DNA from: Thermus thermophilus HB8
Lineage (GTDB): Bacteria > Deinococcota > Deinococci > Deinococcales > Thermaceae
Length of the DNA stretch: 64,000 bases
Direction of reading: 5' to 3'
Assembly (NCBI RefSeq): GCF_000091545.1
Contig: NC_006462.1
Span: 124,001-188,000 of the forward strand
Position numbers and translations under genes: made by a program
Shown here: in pieces, positions 1-8,454 of the stretch
Numbering within the stretch: position 1 is the stretch's first letter
How the letters are laid out: each line of letters opens with the position of its first letter
The notes under the pieces: model-generated
Told to the model about the DNA's origin: nothing
What the model saw: the letters and a program-made list of their open reading frames with translations, nothing else
The model's database searches: none

Positions 1-192
1 TACGCCAAGCGGGCGGGCAAGGAGAAGGTGCCCCTCCTCAAGGAGATGCTCCCCGAGGGGGCGGGCTACCTGGCGGGGGGGCTTTTGGCCTTCGGGGCGC
101 TGCTTTCCCCCTGGTTCCCCTGGGCGGTCTGGGCCTACGCCTTGGGCGCCCTTCCCCACCTTTACGCCCTTTGGGAGGTGATGCGGCGATGA
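1..192 (+). CDS. C-terminal part of a membrane protein (partial)
   Basis: An open frame enters the window from the left and stops with TGA at 190-192, leaving 63 residues. The visible part has a charged segment ([16 protein letters not shown]) followed by two closely spaced hydrophobic stretches rich in Leu, Ala, Trp and Pro, and ends in WEVMRR. That pattern fits the last two membrane helices of a polytopic inner-membrane protein. Its stop codon overlaps the start of the next gene (ATGA), so the two genes are probably co-transcribed and translationally coupled. The family cannot be named from this fragment; a prenyltransferase of the UbiA type is one possibility but is only a guess. Confidence 0.6.
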
Positions 193-500
193 CGGCGAGG
201 AACCCGCTGGAAGCGCAGGCTTGGGCGCTTTTGGAGGCGGTTTACGACCCGGAGCTGGGCCTGGACGTGGTCAACCTGGGCCTGATCTACGACCTGGTGG
301 TGGAGCCGCCCCGGGCCTACGTGCGCATGACCCTCACCACCCCGGGCTGCCCCCTGCACGACAGCCTGGGGGAGGCGGTCAGGCAGGCCCTCTCCCGGCT
401 TCCCGGGGTGGAGGAGGTGGAGGTGGAGGTCACCTTTGAGCCCCCCTGGACCCTGGCTAGGCTTTCCGAGAAGGCCCGGAGGCTCCTCGGGTGGGGGTGA
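189..500 (+). CDS. MIP18/DUF59 family protein (SufT/PaaD-like)
   Basis: This 103-residue protein has the full MIP18 (DUF59) pattern: an N-terminal helix, the segment [19 protein letters not shown], a beta strand with [13 protein letters not shown], and a C-terminal [12 protein letters not shown]. The Cys in TPGCPL is the conserved family cysteine. Family members help to assemble or insert iron-sulfur clusters (SufT, CIAO2) or act in the phenylacetyl-CoA monooxygenase complex (PaaD). No paa or suf genes are nearby, so a general iron-sulfur role is the safer inference. The ATG at 189 is chosen because it overlaps the upstream TGA (ATGA) and gives the usual family length; an upstream in-frame start at 171 would add six residues unlike the family. 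Confidence 0.85.
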
Positions 501-593
501 GCCCTGCGCCCCCGGGCCGGGCGGCCGCGCGGGCGCTTAGCCCCGGGGCGGGGCGCAGCTTCCCCGGCGGATGAGGCCCCCGGGTGGGCGGCA

Positions 594-740
594 ATGGACC
601 GCCAAGGAGGCCCCGCCTACCTGAGGGAGGGGCGGGTGCGGGTGGAGCCCCTGGTGTCCGAGGCGGTGCCCCTCGAGGCCCTTCCCGGCCACTTCCAAAA
701 CCGGCTCCAGGGACGAATCCAGACCCTGGTCCGGTTCTAG
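594..740 (+). pseudogene. C-terminal relic of a zinc-type alcohol dehydrogenase
   Basis: A short frame of 48 codons reads PAYLREGRVRVEPLVSEAVP, then LEALPGHFQNRLQGRIQTLV, and stops with TAG. The order of elements (…V.PLVSE..PLE..P..F......G....V) is typical of the end of medium-chain zinc alcohol dehydrogenases and related quinone reductases. The catalytic and NAD-binding domains are absent, so this is most likely the tail of a deleted gene. Chance resemblance cannot be excluded. Confidence 0.4.
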
Positions 741-776
741 GCGGATGACGGGCCCTTTGTGGTAGCGTGGCCCGGG

Positions 777-2021
777 ATGGGACCCTTGGAGGAGCTCCTC
801 TTCCTCGGCACCCTCATGGCCCTTGGGGCCTTCAGCATAGACGTCATGCTCCCCGCCCTCGAGGCCACCGCCCACCGCTACGGCACGAGCCCCACCGCGG
901 CCCAGCTCGTGGTGGGCCTCTACTTCCTGGGCTTCGCCCTGGGCCAGCTCCTCTGGGGCCCCCTCATGGACGCCCTGGGGCGGAGGAAGGTCCTGAGGGG
1001 GGCGCTTTTTGGCTTCAGCCTCGCGGCCCTGGCTACCGTGGCCGCCCCGGGCTTTTCCCTCCTCCTCGCGGCCCGGTTCGTCCAGGGCTTCTTCGCCGCA
1101 AGCTTCCGCATCGGCGTCACCGCCAGCATCCGCGACCGCTACCGCGGTGAGGCCATGGCCCGGCGCCTCTCCTACGCCCTTCTCGTCCTCATGGTGGCCC
1201 CCGTTTTGGCCCCGGCCCTGGGGGTGGCCCTCCTCGCCCTGGGCCCCTGGGCCCCCTACGCCCTGCCCGCCTTCCTCGGCCTCCTCGCCCTCCTTTGGAG
1301 CGGGCGCTTCCGGGAGACCCTCCCCGAGGAGGCCCGCCGTCCCCTGCGCCTCGCTTCCTTGGGGGAAGGGGCCCTCCTCGTCCTTAGGGACCGGAGGGCG
1401 GGGCTTTACGCCCTGGCTTTGGGGGGCGTCTTCGGCATCCTCTACGCCTACCTGGCGGCCTCGGCGGAGCTCTACAAGGCCCACCTCGGCCTTTCCAACC
1501 CCGCCTTCGCCCTGGCCTTCGGGGCCACGGGGCTCGTCCTCGCCGGGGCGAACCTCCTTGGGCCCCAGGTCGTGGCCCGCCTCGGCCTCGGGAAGGCCCT
1601 GAGGCGGGCTGTGGCGGGGCTTCTTGCCCTCCTCCTCTTCCTCCCCCTCCACGCCCTGGCCCCAAGGCCTTTCCCCTTCTGGCTCCACCTCACCCTGGTC
1701 CTCCTCCTCGTGGTCTTCACCTTCCCCAACGCCCAGGCCCGGGCCCTGGAGGGGCTGGGGAAGGTGGCGGGCCTCGCGGCGAGCTTCACCGGCTTTCTCT
1801 CCACCCTGCTCGCCGCCCTCCTCGGCACCCTGGTGGGCCAGGCCTCGGGCGGGGCGCCCCTCCCCTTCAGCCTCGGCCTCCTGGGCCTCGGGGTCCTGGC
1901 CTTCGCCGCGGTCTTCCTCGCGGAGGCTAGCCCTCTTTGTGGATCTCCTCCACCAGGCGGGCCAGGCGGTTCACCCCCAGGTTCAGCTCCTCCAGGAGGA
2001 GGAGGAGGTCCAGGTGGGTGA
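777..2021 (+). CDS. MFS drug-resistance transporter (Bcr/CflA type)
   Basis: This protein of about 414 residues has some twelve hydrophobic segments. It carries the MFS loop motif between helices 2 and 3 (GPLMDALGRRKVLRGALF) and the helix-4/5 motif of the DHA1 drug:proton antiporters (ARFVQGFFAASFRIGVTASI). The start near helix 1 (LMALGAFSIDVMLPALEA) is the Bcr/CflA signature. It should export drugs or amphipathic compounds using the proton gradient. ATG 777 is preferred to GTG 759 because it begins right before the first helix. The last 30 residues are Gly/Pro-rich and lie over the end of the convergent transporter gene. The original stop near 1930 was therefore probably lost and the ORF runs on by 95 bp. 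Confidence 0.85.
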   Translation: MGPLEELLFLGTLMALGAFSIDVMLPALEATAHRYGTSPTAAQLVVGLYFLGFALGQLLWGPLMDALGRRKVLRGALFGFSLAALATVAAPGFSLLLAARFVQGFFAASFRIGVTASIRDRYRGEAMARRLSYALLVLMVAPVLAPALGVALLALGPWAPYALPAFLGLLALLWSGRFRETLPEEARRPLRLASLGEGALLVLRDRRAGLYALALGGVFGILYAYLAASAELYKAHLGLSNPAFALAFGATGLVLAGANLLGPQVVARLGLGKALRRAVAGLLALLLFLPLHALAPRPFPFWLHLTLVLLLVVFTFPNAQARALEGLGKVAGLAASFTGFLSTLLAALLGTLVGQASGGAPLPFSLGLLGLGVLAFAAVFLAEASPLCGSPPPGGPGGSPPGSAPPGGGGGPGG

Positions 2022-3396
2022 GGGTGGAGGCCCGGGTCTCCACCCGGTCGCGGAGCCTGCGGAGGTGGGCCTCCCTCGAGGCCTCCACCTCGGCGAGGAC
2101 CTCCGGGTACTCGGCGAGCACCCTCTCCGCCAGGGCCCGGTTCCCCGTGGCCAGGGCCGTGAGGGCCCGCTCCAGGCGGGCGAGGGTCCGCCCCACGATC
2201 CGGGCGAGCTCCGCCTTCCCCTCGGGGCTGAAGGTGACCCCCTGGGTCCAGAGCCTTTCCGCCTTGCGCAGGGCCCGCTTGGCCAGGTCCGCCAAGTGCT
2301 CCAGCTCGCTCGCCGCCTTGAGGAGGGGGAGGGCGGGGGTGTCCTGGGGGAGCTTGGCCACGTAGACCAGGACCTCCCGGCTCAGCCGGTCCACCTTCTC
2401 CTCCAGGGGTAAAAGTTCGGCCTCGTGCCCCGTCTCCTGGACCAGGGCCTTCAGGACCCCTTCCAGCATGTGCCGGGCGGCGTCCCCGATGCGGGCGAGC
2501 TCCCTCAGGGCGAGCCCCTGGGCGAGGAGGGGGTCGTTGAGGGCCTCGGGGCGGAGGTACTTGGGGGCGAGGGGCTTTGGGCTTGGGGCCAGGCGGGCGG
2601 CGAGCCTCTCCCAGAGGGGGTAGGCGAGGGGGAAGGCGAGGAAGGCGAGGGCGTGGAAGCCCGCGTGGGCGGGGAAGACGCCCGGGTTCGGGGCGAAGAG
2701 CAGGGGGAGGGCGAGGGCCAGGCGGTGGAAGAGGAGGACGAGGCCGAGGCGGAGGCTTTCCGGGGTGGAGCGGAGGAGGACGGGCCCCGTGCACCCCACG
2801 CCCCCGCCCAGGACCAAGGCGAGGGTCCCCTCGGGCCCCACCCCCTCCCCGGCGAGGCCCAGGGCGAGGAGGGCCACGAGGTTCGCCGAGCCCACGGCGA
2901 AGGCCAAAAGAAGCCCGGCGAGGAAGAGGGCCAAGGGGGGAAGGCTTCCCAGCCAGGCCCCCGTCCCCAAGGCCTCCCCCCGGGCGAGGTCCAGGCCCAG
3001 GAAGAGGAGGCCGAGGCCGAAGAGGAGGCGGTTCGCCCCCTGGCCCCGCTTGAGGACCTCGAGGGCCAGGGCCAGGCTCAGGGCCGCGAAGGCCAGGGTG
3101 CGGTTCCCCAGGCCCGCCACGGCCACGAGGACCGTGGCCCCCAGGGTGCCCCCGAGGGCGAGGAGGGCGGCCTCGTACAGGGGCAGGACCCCCACCTGCA
3201 GGAGGCCCCTCCCCAGGAGGCTGAGCCCGGTGCCGCTCCCCGAGGCCGCCCCGAGGAGGAGGGCGGCAAGCCCCAGGGGAAAGCCCCGGAGGCGGGAGAG
3301 GAGCCGCCTCCCCGAGGGGCCCACGAGCCCGCCCGCCCCCTCGGTGACGAGGAGGGTGCCGAGGTAGAGGAGGGCGAGGATCCCGAGGAGGGCCAC
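1927..3396 (-). CDS. Na+/phosphate cotransporter family protein with PhoU-like domain
   Basis: The 489-residue product begins with an N-terminal membrane half containing the duplicated PNaS motif (LLLGAASGSGTGLSLLGRG, then later VLGGGVGCTGPVLL). A cytoplasmic C-terminal half of about 190 residues follows, rich in Leu, Glu and Arg, with the helical PhoU pattern (LPLEEKVDRLSREVLVYVAKL and ASELEHLADLAKRALRKAERL). Family members import phosphate with sodium (NptA) or export it (YjbB). The GTG start at 3396 lies one base after the stop of the glycerophosphodiesterase gene, so the two form an operon that could release phosphate-containing compounds and move phosphate. It converges with and overlaps the end of the MFS gene. 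Confidence 0.85.
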   Translation of the reverse strand: MALLGILALLYLGTLLVTEGAGGLVGPSGRRLLSRLRGFPLGLAALLLGAASGSGTGLSLLGRGLLQVGVLPLYEAALLALGGTLGATVLVAVAGLGNRTLAFAALSLALALEVLKRGQGANRLLFGLGLLFLGLDLARGEALGTGAWLGSLPPLALFLAGLLLAFAVGSANLVALLALGLAGEGVGPEGTLALVLGGGVGCTGPVLLRSTPESLRLGLVLLFHRLALALPLLFAPNPGVFPAHAGFHALAFLAFPLAYPLWERLAARLAPSPKPLAPKYLRPEALNDPLLAQGLALRELARIGDAARHMLEGVLKALVQETGHEAELLPLEEKVDRLSREVLVYVAKLPQDTPALPLLKAASELEHLADLAKRALRKAERLWTQGVTFSPEGKAELARIVGRTLARLERALTALATGNRALAERVLAEYPEVLAEVEASREAHLRRLRDRVETRASTLTHLDLLLLLEELNLGVNRLARLVEEIHKEG

Positions 3397-3397
3397 C

Positions 3398-4072
3398 TCA
3401 CCCCCCCAGGGGAAGGAGGACCTCGGGCCGGTCCCCGATGAGGCCGTCTAGGCCCAGGGCGAGGAGGCGCCTGGCCTCCCCTTCCTCGTTCACCGTCCAG
3501 GCCACCACGAAAAGCCCCCGCTTCCGCCACCCCGCCACGGCCTCCTCCGTGACGAGGGCGTGGTGGGGGTGGACGGCCTCCACCCCGAGGCAGGGGAGGA
3601 GGGCGGAGTGGTCCTCGGCCATGAGGAAGCCCAAAGGGAGGCCGGGGGCCGCCTTCCTGAGGGCGAGGAGGGCGAGGGGATCAAAGCTGGAAACCCACAC
3701 CCCCTCCCGCCCTCGGAGGAGGGCGGCGAGGCGGCGCGCCGCCTCCTCCCCGAGGCCGGGGAAGGACTTGAGCTCCACGTTGAAGACGGCCTGGGGAAAG
3801 GCCTCCTTGAGGGCGAGGACCTCTTCCAGGCGGGGCAGGTCGGGCTCTTGGGCCTTAAGGTCGGCGTAGTCCACCTGGAAGACGGGGCCCAAGGGGGTGT
3901 CCGGGTCGTGGCGGACGGCGAAGACCCCGTCCCGGGTGGGCCAGACGTCCAGTTCTACCCCGTCCAGGCCGGCCTCGAGGGCCAACCGGAAGCTCTCCAG
4001 GGTGTTCTCCTTGGCCTTCAGGGGGGCGCCCCGGTGGCCGAGGCGGAGGGGTCTTTGGCGGAAGGCGGTCAT
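3398..4072 (-). CDS. Glycerophosphodiester phosphodiesterase
   Basis: This 224-residue TIM-barrel enzyme hydrolyses glycerophosphodiesters from phospholipids to glycerol-3-phosphate and an alcohol. The GDPD signature is complete: LGHRGAPLKAKENTLESF near the N terminus, GVELDVWPTRDGVFAVRHDP with the metal-binding Glu/Asp and the second catalytic His, and the late barrel motifs FNVELK, GLFVVAWTVNEE and GLIGDRPE. No signal peptide is visible, so it acts in the cytoplasm. The ATG at 4072 follows a GGAGG ribosome site. It lies divergent to glpK-glpD, which would consume its product. It is the first gene of a two-gene operon with the phosphate transporter. Confidence 0.93.
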   Translation of the reverse strand: MTAFRQRPLRLGHRGAPLKAKENTLESFRLALEAGLDGVELDVWPTRDGVFAVRHDPDTPLGPVFQVDYADLKAQEPDLPRLEEVLALKEAFPQAVFNVELKSFPGLGEEAARRLAALLRGREGVWVSSFDPLALLALRKAAPGLPLGFLMAEDHSALLPCLGVEAVHPHHALVTEEAVAGWRKRGLFVVAWTVNEEGEARRLLALGLDGLIGDRPEVLLPLGG

Positions 4073-4089
4073 TCGCGTTTCCTCCGGAG

Positions 4090-4112
4090 GGGTCCGCCGC
4101 TTGGGCGGACCC
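4090..4112 (-). promoter_or_regulatory. Nine-bp inverted repeat upstream of the GDPD gene
   Basis: GGGTCCGCC (4090-4098) and GGCGGACCC (4104-4112) form a perfect inverted repeat with a five-base loop. It sits immediately upstream of the GGAGG ribosome site of the minus-strand diesterase gene. It could be an operator or a leader hairpin; no T-tract follows, so a terminator is less likely. Confidence 0.4.
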
Positions 4113-4182
4113 GCTTTCCATCCTAAGTGCCCCGCCGCGTGCAGGGGCCCCAAGACCCCACACCTCCCAGAGCATTTTTGCG

Positions 4183-4200
4183 TAAACTCCGGGGAGGGGG
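4183..4200 (+). promoter_or_regulatory. Probable -10 and ribosome site of glpK
   Basis: TAAACT (4183-4188) is a reasonable -10 element in the divergent intergenic region. It is followed by the purine-rich run GGGGAGGGGG (4191-4200), six bases before the GTG start at 4207. No convincing -35 hexamer is seen at the usual distance. Confidence 0.35.
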
Positions 4201-4206
4201 AAAGCC

Positions 4207-5694
4207 GTGGCGTTTCTCTTGGCTTTGGACCAGGGCACCACCAGCAGCCGGGCCATCCTCTTCACCCTGGAGGGGAGGCCCGTGGCGGTGGCCAAGCGGG
4301 AGTTCCGGCAGCTTTACCCGAAACCCGGGTGGGTGGAGCACGACCCCCTGGAGATCTGGGAGACCACCCTTTGGGCGGCGCGGGAGGTTCTCAGGAGGGC
4401 CGGGGCGGAGGCAGGGGAGGTCCTGGCCCTGGGGATCACGAACCAGCGGGAGACCACCCTCCTCTGGGACCGGAAGACGGGGAAGCCCCTCCACAACGCC
4501 ATCGTCTGGCAGGACCGGAGGACGACCCCCCTGTGCGAGGCCTTGAGGGCAAAGGGCCTCGAGCCCTTGTTCCGGGAGAGGACCGGGCTCCTCTTTGACC
4601 CCTACTTCTCGGGGACGAAGCTCGTGTGGCTTCTGGAGAACGTGCCCGGCCTAAAGGCGCGAGCGGAGGGGGGCGGGGTGGCCTTCGGCACCGTGGACAC
4701 CTGGCTCATCTGGAACCTCACGGGGGGGAAGGTCCACGCCACCGACCCCACGAACGCGAGCCGCACCCTGCTCTTCAACCTCCACACCCTCGCCTGGGAC
4801 CCGGAGCTTCTTGAGGCCCTAGGGATCCCCGCCGCCCTCCTCCCGGAGGTGCGGCCCTCGGACGGGGACTTCGGGGAAACCCTCCCCGAGCTTTTGGGGG
4901 CGCCCGTCCCCATACGGGGGGTCTTGGGGGACCAGCAGGCGGCCCTCTTCGGCCAGGCGGCCCTAGGAGGGGGGGAGGGGAAGTGCACCTACGGCACCGG
5001 GGCCTTCCTCCTCCTGAACACGGGGAAAAGGCCCGTCCTCTCGGAAAAGGGCCTCCTCGCCACGGTGGCCTGGAGCCTTGGGGGGAGGGCCACCTACGCC
5101 CTCGAGGGGAGCCTCTTCGTGGCGGGGGCCGCGGTGGGGTGGCTCAAGGAGGTGGGCCTCATCCGGGAAAGCGCCGAGGTGGAGGCCCTGGCGGCAAGCG
5201 TGGAGGACACGGGGGACGTCTACTTCGTCCCCGCCTTCACCGGGCTTGGCGCCCCCTACTGGGACCCCTACGCCCGGGGAACCCTCCTCGGCCTCACCCG
5301 GGGGACGAGCCGGGCCCACCTGGCCCGGGCGGCCCTGGAGGGGGTGGCCTTCCAGGTGCGGGACGTGGTCCTGGCCATGGAGGAGGAGGCCGGGGTCCGG
5401 CTCAAGGTCCTCAAGGCGGACGGGGGCATGGCGCAAAACCGCCTCTTCCTCAAGATCCAGGCGGACCTCCTCGGGGTGCCCGTGGCGGTGCCGGAGGTGA
5501 CGGAGACCACCGCCTTGGGGGCGGCCCTCATGGCCGGGGTGGGGGCGGGGGCCCTTTCCCCGGAGGACGTGGCGGGGCGCTTCCGCGAGGCGGAGAGGTT
5601 CCTCCCCACGATGCCCGAAGGGAGGCGGGAGGCCCTCTACCGGAGGTGGCGGGAGGCGGTGGAAAGGGCCAAGGGCTGGGCCAGGGAGGGGTAG
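4207..5694 (+). CDS. glpK: Glycerol kinase
   Basis: This 495-residue FGGY-family kinase phosphorylates glycerol to sn-glycerol-3-phosphate with ATP. The N-terminal ALDQGTTSSRAILF phosphate loop, the GlpK segment ITNQRETTLLWDRKTGKPLHNAIVWQDRRT, DPYFSGTKLVWLL, and the second FGGY domain motif GLGAPYWDPYARGTLLGLTRGT are all present, and the length is normal for the family. The GTG at 4207 gives the canonical start (VAFLLALDQGTTSSRA). The stop TAG overlaps the GTG start of glpD (TAGTG), so kinase and dehydrogenase are translationally coupled. Together they take glycerol to dihydroxyacetone phosphate. No glycerol facilitator gene is visible next to it. Confidence 0.97.
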   Translation: MAFLLALDQGTTSSRAILFTLEGRPVAVAKREFRQLYPKPGWVEHDPLEIWETTLWAAREVLRRAGAEAGEVLALGITNQRETTLLWDRKTGKPLHNAIVWQDRRTTPLCEALRAKGLEPLFRERTGLLFDPYFSGTKLVWLLENVPGLKARAEGGGVAFGTVDTWLIWNLTGGKVHATDPTNASRTLLFNLHTLAWDPELLEALGIPAALLPEVRPSDGDFGETLPELLGAPVPIRGVLGDQQAALFGQAALGGGEGKCTYGTGAFLLLNTGKRPVLSEKGLLATVAWSLGGRATYALEGSLFVAGAAVGWLKEVGLIRESAEVEALAASVEDTGDVYFVPAFTGLGAPYWDPYARGTLLGLTRGTSRAHLARAALEGVAFQVRDVVLAMEEEAGVRLKVLKADGGMAQNRLFLKIQADLLGVPVAVPEVTETTALGAALMAGVGAGALSPEDVAGRFREAERFLPTMPEGRREALYRRWREAVERAKGWAREG

Positions 5695-7226
5695 TGGACC
5701 GGGAAGCCCTCTTGGAAAGGCTGAAGGAGCCCTTTGACCTCCTCGTCCTGGGGGGCGGGGCCACGGGGGCCGGGGTCCTGTGGGAGGCCACGCTTAGGGG
5801 CCTCAAGGCCGCTTTGGTGGAGGCGGGGGACTTCGCCTCGGGGACGAGCTCCCGCTCCACCAAGCTCCTCCACGGGGGGGTGCGGTACCTGGAGCTCGCC
5901 TTCAAGCGCTTAGACCGCCGCCAGCTCAAGCTCGTGGTGGACGCCCTCCACGAGCGCAAGGTGGTGATGGACCTCGCCCCCCACCTGGCGAAGCCCCTCA
6001 CCCTCGTCACCCCCCTCTTCCGCCCCCTGGAGATCCCCTACTACACCCTGGGCCTGAAGCTCTACGACCTCCTCGCCGGGAAAAGGCGCCTCGCCCCAAG
6101 CCGCTACCTTCCCCCTGAGGAGGTGGCGCGGCTCTTCCCGGACCTGCCCAAGACCCTGGGGGGCGTGGCCTACCAGGACGGGCAGTTCGCCGACTTCCGC
6201 CTAAACCTCGCCCTCGTCCTCTCCGCCCTGGAGCGGGGGGCGGTGGCCCTGAACCACGCCGAGGCCACGGCCCTCCTCCTAGAGGGGGGGAGGGTGCGGG
6301 GGGCGGTGGTGCGGGATGGGCTTTCGGGGAAGGAAGTGGAGGTCAGGGCCAAGGCCGTGGTGAACGCCACCGGGTCCCTCGCCGACCGGGTGCGCCGCCT
6401 CCTGGACCCCCATCTTCCCCCCCTCCTCACCGCCTCCAGCGGGGTCCACCTCGTCCTGGACTACCCCCTCGAGGCGGGCCTCCTCGTCCCCAAGACCAGG
6501 GACGGCCGCGTCCTCTTCCTCCTTCCCTACCGGGGCATGGCCCTCCTCGGCACCACGGACCTCCCCGCCGAGCCCGCCTCCTGCCCCCTTCCCCGGGAGG
6601 AGGAGGTGGCCTACCTCCTGGAGGAGATAAGGCCCTACCTGGGGGACGTCTCGGGCCGGGTCCGGGCGGTCTGGTCGGGCCTTAGGCCCCTCGTGGGGAA
6701 GGGGGAGACCAAGCTTCTGGTCCGGGACCACTACATAGAGGAAAGGCGGGGCCTCTACACGTTGGTAGGGGGAAAGTGGACCACCTTCCGCCTCATGGCC
6801 TTGGACCTTGTGGAGCGCCTCGCCAAGGACCTGGGCCTCGCCCTTCCGCCCTCCAAAAGCCACGCCACGCCCCTCCTCGGGGCGGGGCCGAGGCCCCCCC
6901 TCCCCTTGCCCGAGGAGGCGGCGCGGCGGCTCTGGGAGACCTACGGCACCCTGGCCCCCGAGGTCCTGGCCCTGGGGGATAGGCCCCTCCTCCCCGGGCT
7001 TCCCTACCTGGAGGGAGAAGTGGTCTGGGCAGTGCGGCGGGAGCTTGCCAGGAAGCCCCTGGACGTCCTGGCGCGGCGGATGGGCCTCGCCTTTTTGGAC
7101 CAAGAGAAGACCCGGGAGGCCCTGCCCAAGGTGGTGGAGCTCATGGCGGGCCTTCTCGGCTGGGACGAAAGGGAGCGGGCCTTGCGCCTGAAGGAGGCCG
7201 AGGAGGGCCTTCCGGGGCTTTGCTGA
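5694..7226 (+). CDS. glpD: FAD-dependent glycerol-3-phosphate dehydrogenase
   Basis: The 510-residue product oxidises glycerol-3-phosphate to dihydroxyacetone phosphate and passes electrons to the respiratory quinone pool at the membrane. The FAD dinucleotide fold is clear (DLLVLGGGATGAGVLWEA), as are the GlpD motifs GTSSRSTKLLHGGVRYLE, NATGSLADRV, LLPYRGMALLGTTD and TLVGGKWTTFRLMA. The C-terminal 120 residues form the usual helical cap domain. The GTG at 5694 overlaps the glpK stop and starts directly before the FAD fold. A longer open frame exists upstream but only reads through glpK in another frame. Confidence 0.95.
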   Translation: MDREALLERLKEPFDLLVLGGGATGAGVLWEATLRGLKAALVEAGDFASGTSSRSTKLLHGGVRYLELAFKRLDRRQLKLVVDALHERKVVMDLAPHLAKPLTLVTPLFRPLEIPYYTLGLKLYDLLAGKRRLAPSRYLPPEEVARLFPDLPKTLGGVAYQDGQFADFRLNLALVLSALERGAVALNHAEATALLLEGGRVRGAVVRDGLSGKEVEVRAKAVVNATGSLADRVRRLLDPHLPPLLTASSGVHLVLDYPLEAGLLVPKTRDGRVLFLLPYRGMALLGTTDLPAEPASCPLPREEEVAYLLEEIRPYLGDVSGRVRAVWSGLRPLVGKGETKLLVRDHYIEERRGLYTLVGGKWTTFRLMALDLVERLAKDLGLALPPSKSHATPLLGAGPRPPLPLPEEAARRLWETYGTLAPEVLALGDRPLLPGLPYLEGEVVWAVRRELARKPLDVLARRMGLAFLDQEKTREALPKVVELMAGLLGWDERERALRLKEAEEGLPGLC

Positions 7227-7233
7227 GGCCCGG

Positions 7234-7239
7234 GATAAT
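7234..7239 (+). promoter_or_regulatory. -10 element of a leaderless promoter for the Csm6-like gene
   Basis: GATAAT is followed by exactly six bases and then the ATG at 7246. No Shine-Dalgarno sequence lies in between. This spacing would put the transcription start at or next to the A of the start codon, a common arrangement in Thermus. Confidence 0.5.
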
Positions 7240-7245
7240 GGGCCC

Positions 7246-8451
7246 ATGAAGGTCCTCATCCTCACCGTGGGCACCACCCGGGAACCCCTGGAGGTGGCCC
7301 TGGCGGAGCACGCCCCCCAAGGGGTGGTCTTCCTGGCGAGCCAGGCCTCCCACCCGGTGGCGGCGGAGCTCGTTCGGGACTACGGCGGGTCTTTCCGGCA
7401 CCACACCCTTCTCCTCGAGGACGCCGAAAGCCTCATGGAGGCCTACCAGAAGGCCCTCCTGGCCCTGAGGAAGGCCCTGGAGTGGGAGGCCACGGCCATC
7501 GTCGCCGACCTCACCGGGGGCACCAAGCCCATGGCCGCGGGCCTCGTCCTCGCCCTCACGGGGCGGGGCGTGGTCTTCAGCTACGTGGGCGGGGAGGCCC
7601 GCGACCCCGGCACGGGCCGGGTCCTGGCCGGGAAGGAGCGGCTCAGGCTCCTGGAGGACCCCACGGCCCGGCTCGGCCTTAAGGAGTGGGCGGGCTTCAC
7701 CCGGGCCTGGAACGCCCTGAACCTGGGCATGGCCCTGGCCGAGCTGGAAAGCCTCTTGAGGCGGGACCTCTCCCCCTCGGAGGCCCGCTTCTACGGGGCG
7801 ATGAAGGGGGTGGTGGAGGGGCTCATGGAGTGGGACCGCTTCCGGCACCGGGAGGCCTGGGAGCGCCTCTCCGTCCACCTTCCCCTGGCCCTGGCGGTGG
7901 CCGAGGCCTGGGGGCACGGGGCCAAGGTGCGGGTCCTGAAGGGGCTGGAAGCCCTCCTTCCCCACCTGAAGGGCATCGTGGAGGCCGGGCCAAAGCCCAC
8001 CTTCCTCCTCCTCCAGGACCTTTTGGCCAACGCCGAGCGCCGGGCCGCCTTGGGCCGCTTTGACGACGCCCTGGCGAGGCTCTACCGCGCCCTGGAGCTC
8101 GCCGTGGAGGCGGACGTCCACGAGAGGCTGGGCTTCTCCCTGAAGGACCCCAGGACCTGGCCCGAGGGCTTTCCGGAGGGCCTGAGGGAGCGCATTCTCA
8201 AGCCCCGAGGCCTCATGGACCTTTTGGACGCCGCCTTTGACCTGGACCTGGCCTTTGGGGAGCAGGGCACCCTGGCCCAGCGCCTCTACGGGGAGAAAAA
8301 CCGCCTACAGGCCCTCCTCCAAAGGCGGCACGAAAGCATCCTGGCCCACGGCACGAGGCCCGTGGGGGAAGAGGACTACACCGCCCTGCGGGACTTCCTC
8401 ATGAGGCTGGACGAGCGTCTGAGGCCCCTTCCCCCCTGGCCCAGGTTCTAG
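7246..8451 (+). CDS. Csm6-like CARF-HEPN ribonuclease (TIGR02710 type)
   Basis: This 401-residue protein starts with a CARF domain (MKVLILTVGTTREPLEVAL, and the ligand-loop motif VADLTGGTKPMAAGLVLAL at about residues 87-105). It continues with a helical linker region and ends in a HEPN domain with the R-X6-H motif (R361 to H368 in RRHESILAHG). Proteins of this kind are RNases switched on by cyclic oligoadenylate made by the Cas10 of a type III complex. It is therefore expected to degrade RNA non-specifically during infection. It is separate in sequence from the Csm6 at the end of the Csm operon, so the locus has two such effectors. It ends four bases before cas1. By position it corresponds, from memory, to TTHB144 of strain HB8. 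Confidence 0.85.
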   Translation: MKVLILTVGTTREPLEVALAEHAPQGVVFLASQASHPVAAELVRDYGGSFRHHTLLLEDAESLMEAYQKALLALRKALEWEATAIVADLTGGTKPMAAGLVLALTGRGVVFSYVGGEARDPGTGRVLAGKERLRLLEDPTARLGLKEWAGFTRAWNALNLGMALAELESLLRRDLSPSEARFYGAMKGVVEGLMEWDRFRHREAWERLSVHLPLALAVAEAWGHGAKVRVLKGLEALLPHLKGIVEAGPKPTFLLLQDLLANAERRAALGRFDDALARLYRALELAVEADVHERLGFSLKDPRTWPEGFPEGLRERILKPRGLMDLLDAAFDLDLAFGEQGTLAQRLYGEKNRLQALLQRRHESILAHGTRPVGEEDYTALRDFLMRLDERLRPLPPWPRF

Positions 8452-8454
8452 GCC

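Noticed and set aside
4983..5693. A long N-terminal extension in frame with glpD
   Set aside because: It is a shifted reading of glpK; the FAD fold starts right after the GTG at 5694.
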